From Labrenzia sp. OB1 (GTDB taxonomy: Bacteria > Pseudomonadota > Alphaproteobacteria > Rhizobiales > Stappiaceae), in NCBI RefSeq assembly GCF_001624695.1, contig NZ_JSEP01000018.1:1-64000 (forward strand): 64,000 bases of DNA, written 5' to 3'. Positions 63,080 through 64,000 of this stretch are shown piece after piece. The position numbers were made by a program, and so were the translations under genes. The first letter of the stretch is position 1; every line of letters begins with the position of its first letter. The notes under the pieces were generated by a model, which saw only the letters and a program-made list of their open reading frames with translations, was not told where the DNA came from and did not search any database.

Positions 63080-63931
63080 TCAGTCGAACAGGTTGCAGCG
63101 GATCGGTTCGCGGCCCGCAACCTTGTGCACTTGGGCTTCGTGTTGCGGCAGCGTCAGTCCGGCGATTTCCATCACCAGTTTCATGCGGATCGCGTCGGCA
63201 AACCCCTCTTGAGAGCGCACCGGAATGGCGAAGGACCCCGGACCGCCGATCACGCAGTCCTCGTAGTAGTGGTCGAGGTTGAGCATGGCCTGCCAGGTGT
63301 TCTTGTTGGACTTCATCATCAGCGGCAACCCGTTGATGGTCACGCCCGCGGCCACCATCCGGTCGCGCATTTCGGTCACCGAACCGCCCTGGTTGTTCGG
63401 GCCGTCTCCGGAAATGTCGATCACCTGGCGAAGACCCATATATTGGTTGTTCTGAACCAACTGAACGGATTTCTCCAGTGCGGAAGCAATCGAGGTGCGT
63501 TGAACCTGGCGCAAGGGCGCTTCTGCAATCTTGGAGGCGAAATGAGAGGCCGAGCCCGCATCCCGGATGACGGTCCAGTCGGCGATGATGAAATGCTCAT
63601 CGACGCCGCCCCATTCCATATAGGTAACGGCGACCCGGCCGATCGGCCCGACCTGGATGGCGTCGAGGAATTCCCGCGACGTGAGGGCGGCCACATAGCC
63701 GGCACGCTGGACTTCCTGTTCTTCGGTGTCCATGGACTGGGAAATATCGACGGCCAGGACGAGTTCCACGTCCACTTCGCTCGCCGGATCATACGTATAT
63801 TGCGATGAGGCAATCAGGGCCGGGCGATAGTCCCGCGCGACTGAAGGCGCGGTGAGCATGAAGACCGCACAGAAAAGAAACAGTAATTTCGCAAACGCTG
63901 GTGCACACAGTTTTATAATGCCGAGACGCAT
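63080..63931 (-). CDS. DUF1194 protein with a von Willebrand factor A domain
   Basis: A 283-residue exported protein with a signal peptide (LCAPAFAKLLFLFCAVFMLTAPSVA, cut near residue 32). The VWA fold starts at VELVLAVDISQSMDTEEQE, with the MIDAS metal motif DISQS; QVIDISGDGPNNQGG is the second metal-binding loop typical of DUF1194. It is periplasmic, role unknown, and widespread in alphaproteobacteria. The final Cys (REPIRCNLFD) and the Cys in YEDCVIGG could form a disulfide. The remaining 69 bp at the window's right end are its upstream region; they are AT-rich and probably hold its promoter. Confidence 0.92.
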   Translation of the reverse strand: MRLGIIKLCAPAFAKLLFLFCAVFMLTAPSVARDYRPALIASSQYTYDPASEVDVELVLAVDISQSMDTEEQEVQRAGYVAALTSREFLDAIQVGPIGRVAVTYMEWGGVDEHFIIADWTVIRDAGSASHFASKIAEAPLRQVQRTSIASALEKSVQLVQNNQYMGLRQVIDISGDGPNNQGGSVTEMRDRMVAAGVTINGLPLMMKSNKNTWQAMLNLDHYYEDCVIGGPGSFAIPVRSQEGFADAIRMKLVMEIAGLTLPQHEAQVHKVAGREPIRCNLFD

Positions 63932-64000
63932 TGTTTTTCTCCTTACGTCAGCCTCGCGGCTGGGTGGTTACGTCTCCCCGGATTATTTTATTTTTGTATT

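Overview
The window looks like a chromosomal segment of an alphaproteobacterium, probably Hyphomicrobiales close to Roseibium/Labrenzia (Stappiaceae). That placement is inferred from gene content and style: glk-mgsA-hrpB, a DUF1194 protein, a roughly 1050-residue PutA with a divergent Lrp regulator, PhnA- and YtoQ-type proteins, and GC-rich core genes. It was not tested by any search.

The window has two halves of different character. Positions 1-12461 are accessory DNA ending 10 bp from the 3' end of a tRNA-Ser(GGA) gene. They hold the end of an unrecognised gene, an IS3 orfB fragment, and a lower-GC capsule-export operon on the minus strand (kpsM-kpsT-kpsE plus a KpsC-type glycosyltransferase). 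A cluster of insertion sequences follows: a nearly complete IS66 element, then an IS3 element split by an IS110 element that is itself split by an IS5/IS427-type element, then an intact IS481-type element beside the tRNA. The junctions can be read to within a base or a few bases.

From 12462 onward the DNA is ordinary chromosome. 12.5-18.7 kb holds a small membrane protein, msrA, a multi-TM chemoreceptor with a small partner, a nucleotidyltransferase-like protein and three tandem paralogous exported four-cysteine proteins. 18.7-23.1 kb is pheS-pheT with an unrelated membrane-protein gene between them. 23.4-28.3 kb is rich in regulators: two LysR, one MerR with a textbook operator, a tautomerase, an SDR, a 45-residue protein and a PhnA-like protein. 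28.4-40.5 kb holds a 59-bp tandem repeat, lepA, a GNAT, a homocysteine methyltransferase family protein, mepA, a patatin with an altered catalytic motif, an M42 peptidase, an esterase/MFS pair and a cobalamin-binding radical SAM protein. 40.7-51.2 kb holds a TPR-methyltransferase fusion, a cold-shock protein, a peroxiredoxin, an RNA methyltransferase operon, a large chemoreceptor, an SDR, and bfd-bfr in which Bfr lacks the haem-ligand methionine. 51.2-64 kb holds a ynjBCD-type ABC importer, divergent lrp/putA, the mgsA-glk-hrpB operon and a DUF1194 von Willebrand protein.

No complete new defence or biosynthetic system is evident. The items most worth following up are the three-level nested insertion with readable junctions, the IS110 non-coding end (possible bridge RNA), the tandem four-Cys exported family, the gene between pheS and pheT, the Met52-less bacterioferritin, the GGD patatin and the two-hairpin 59-bp repeat.
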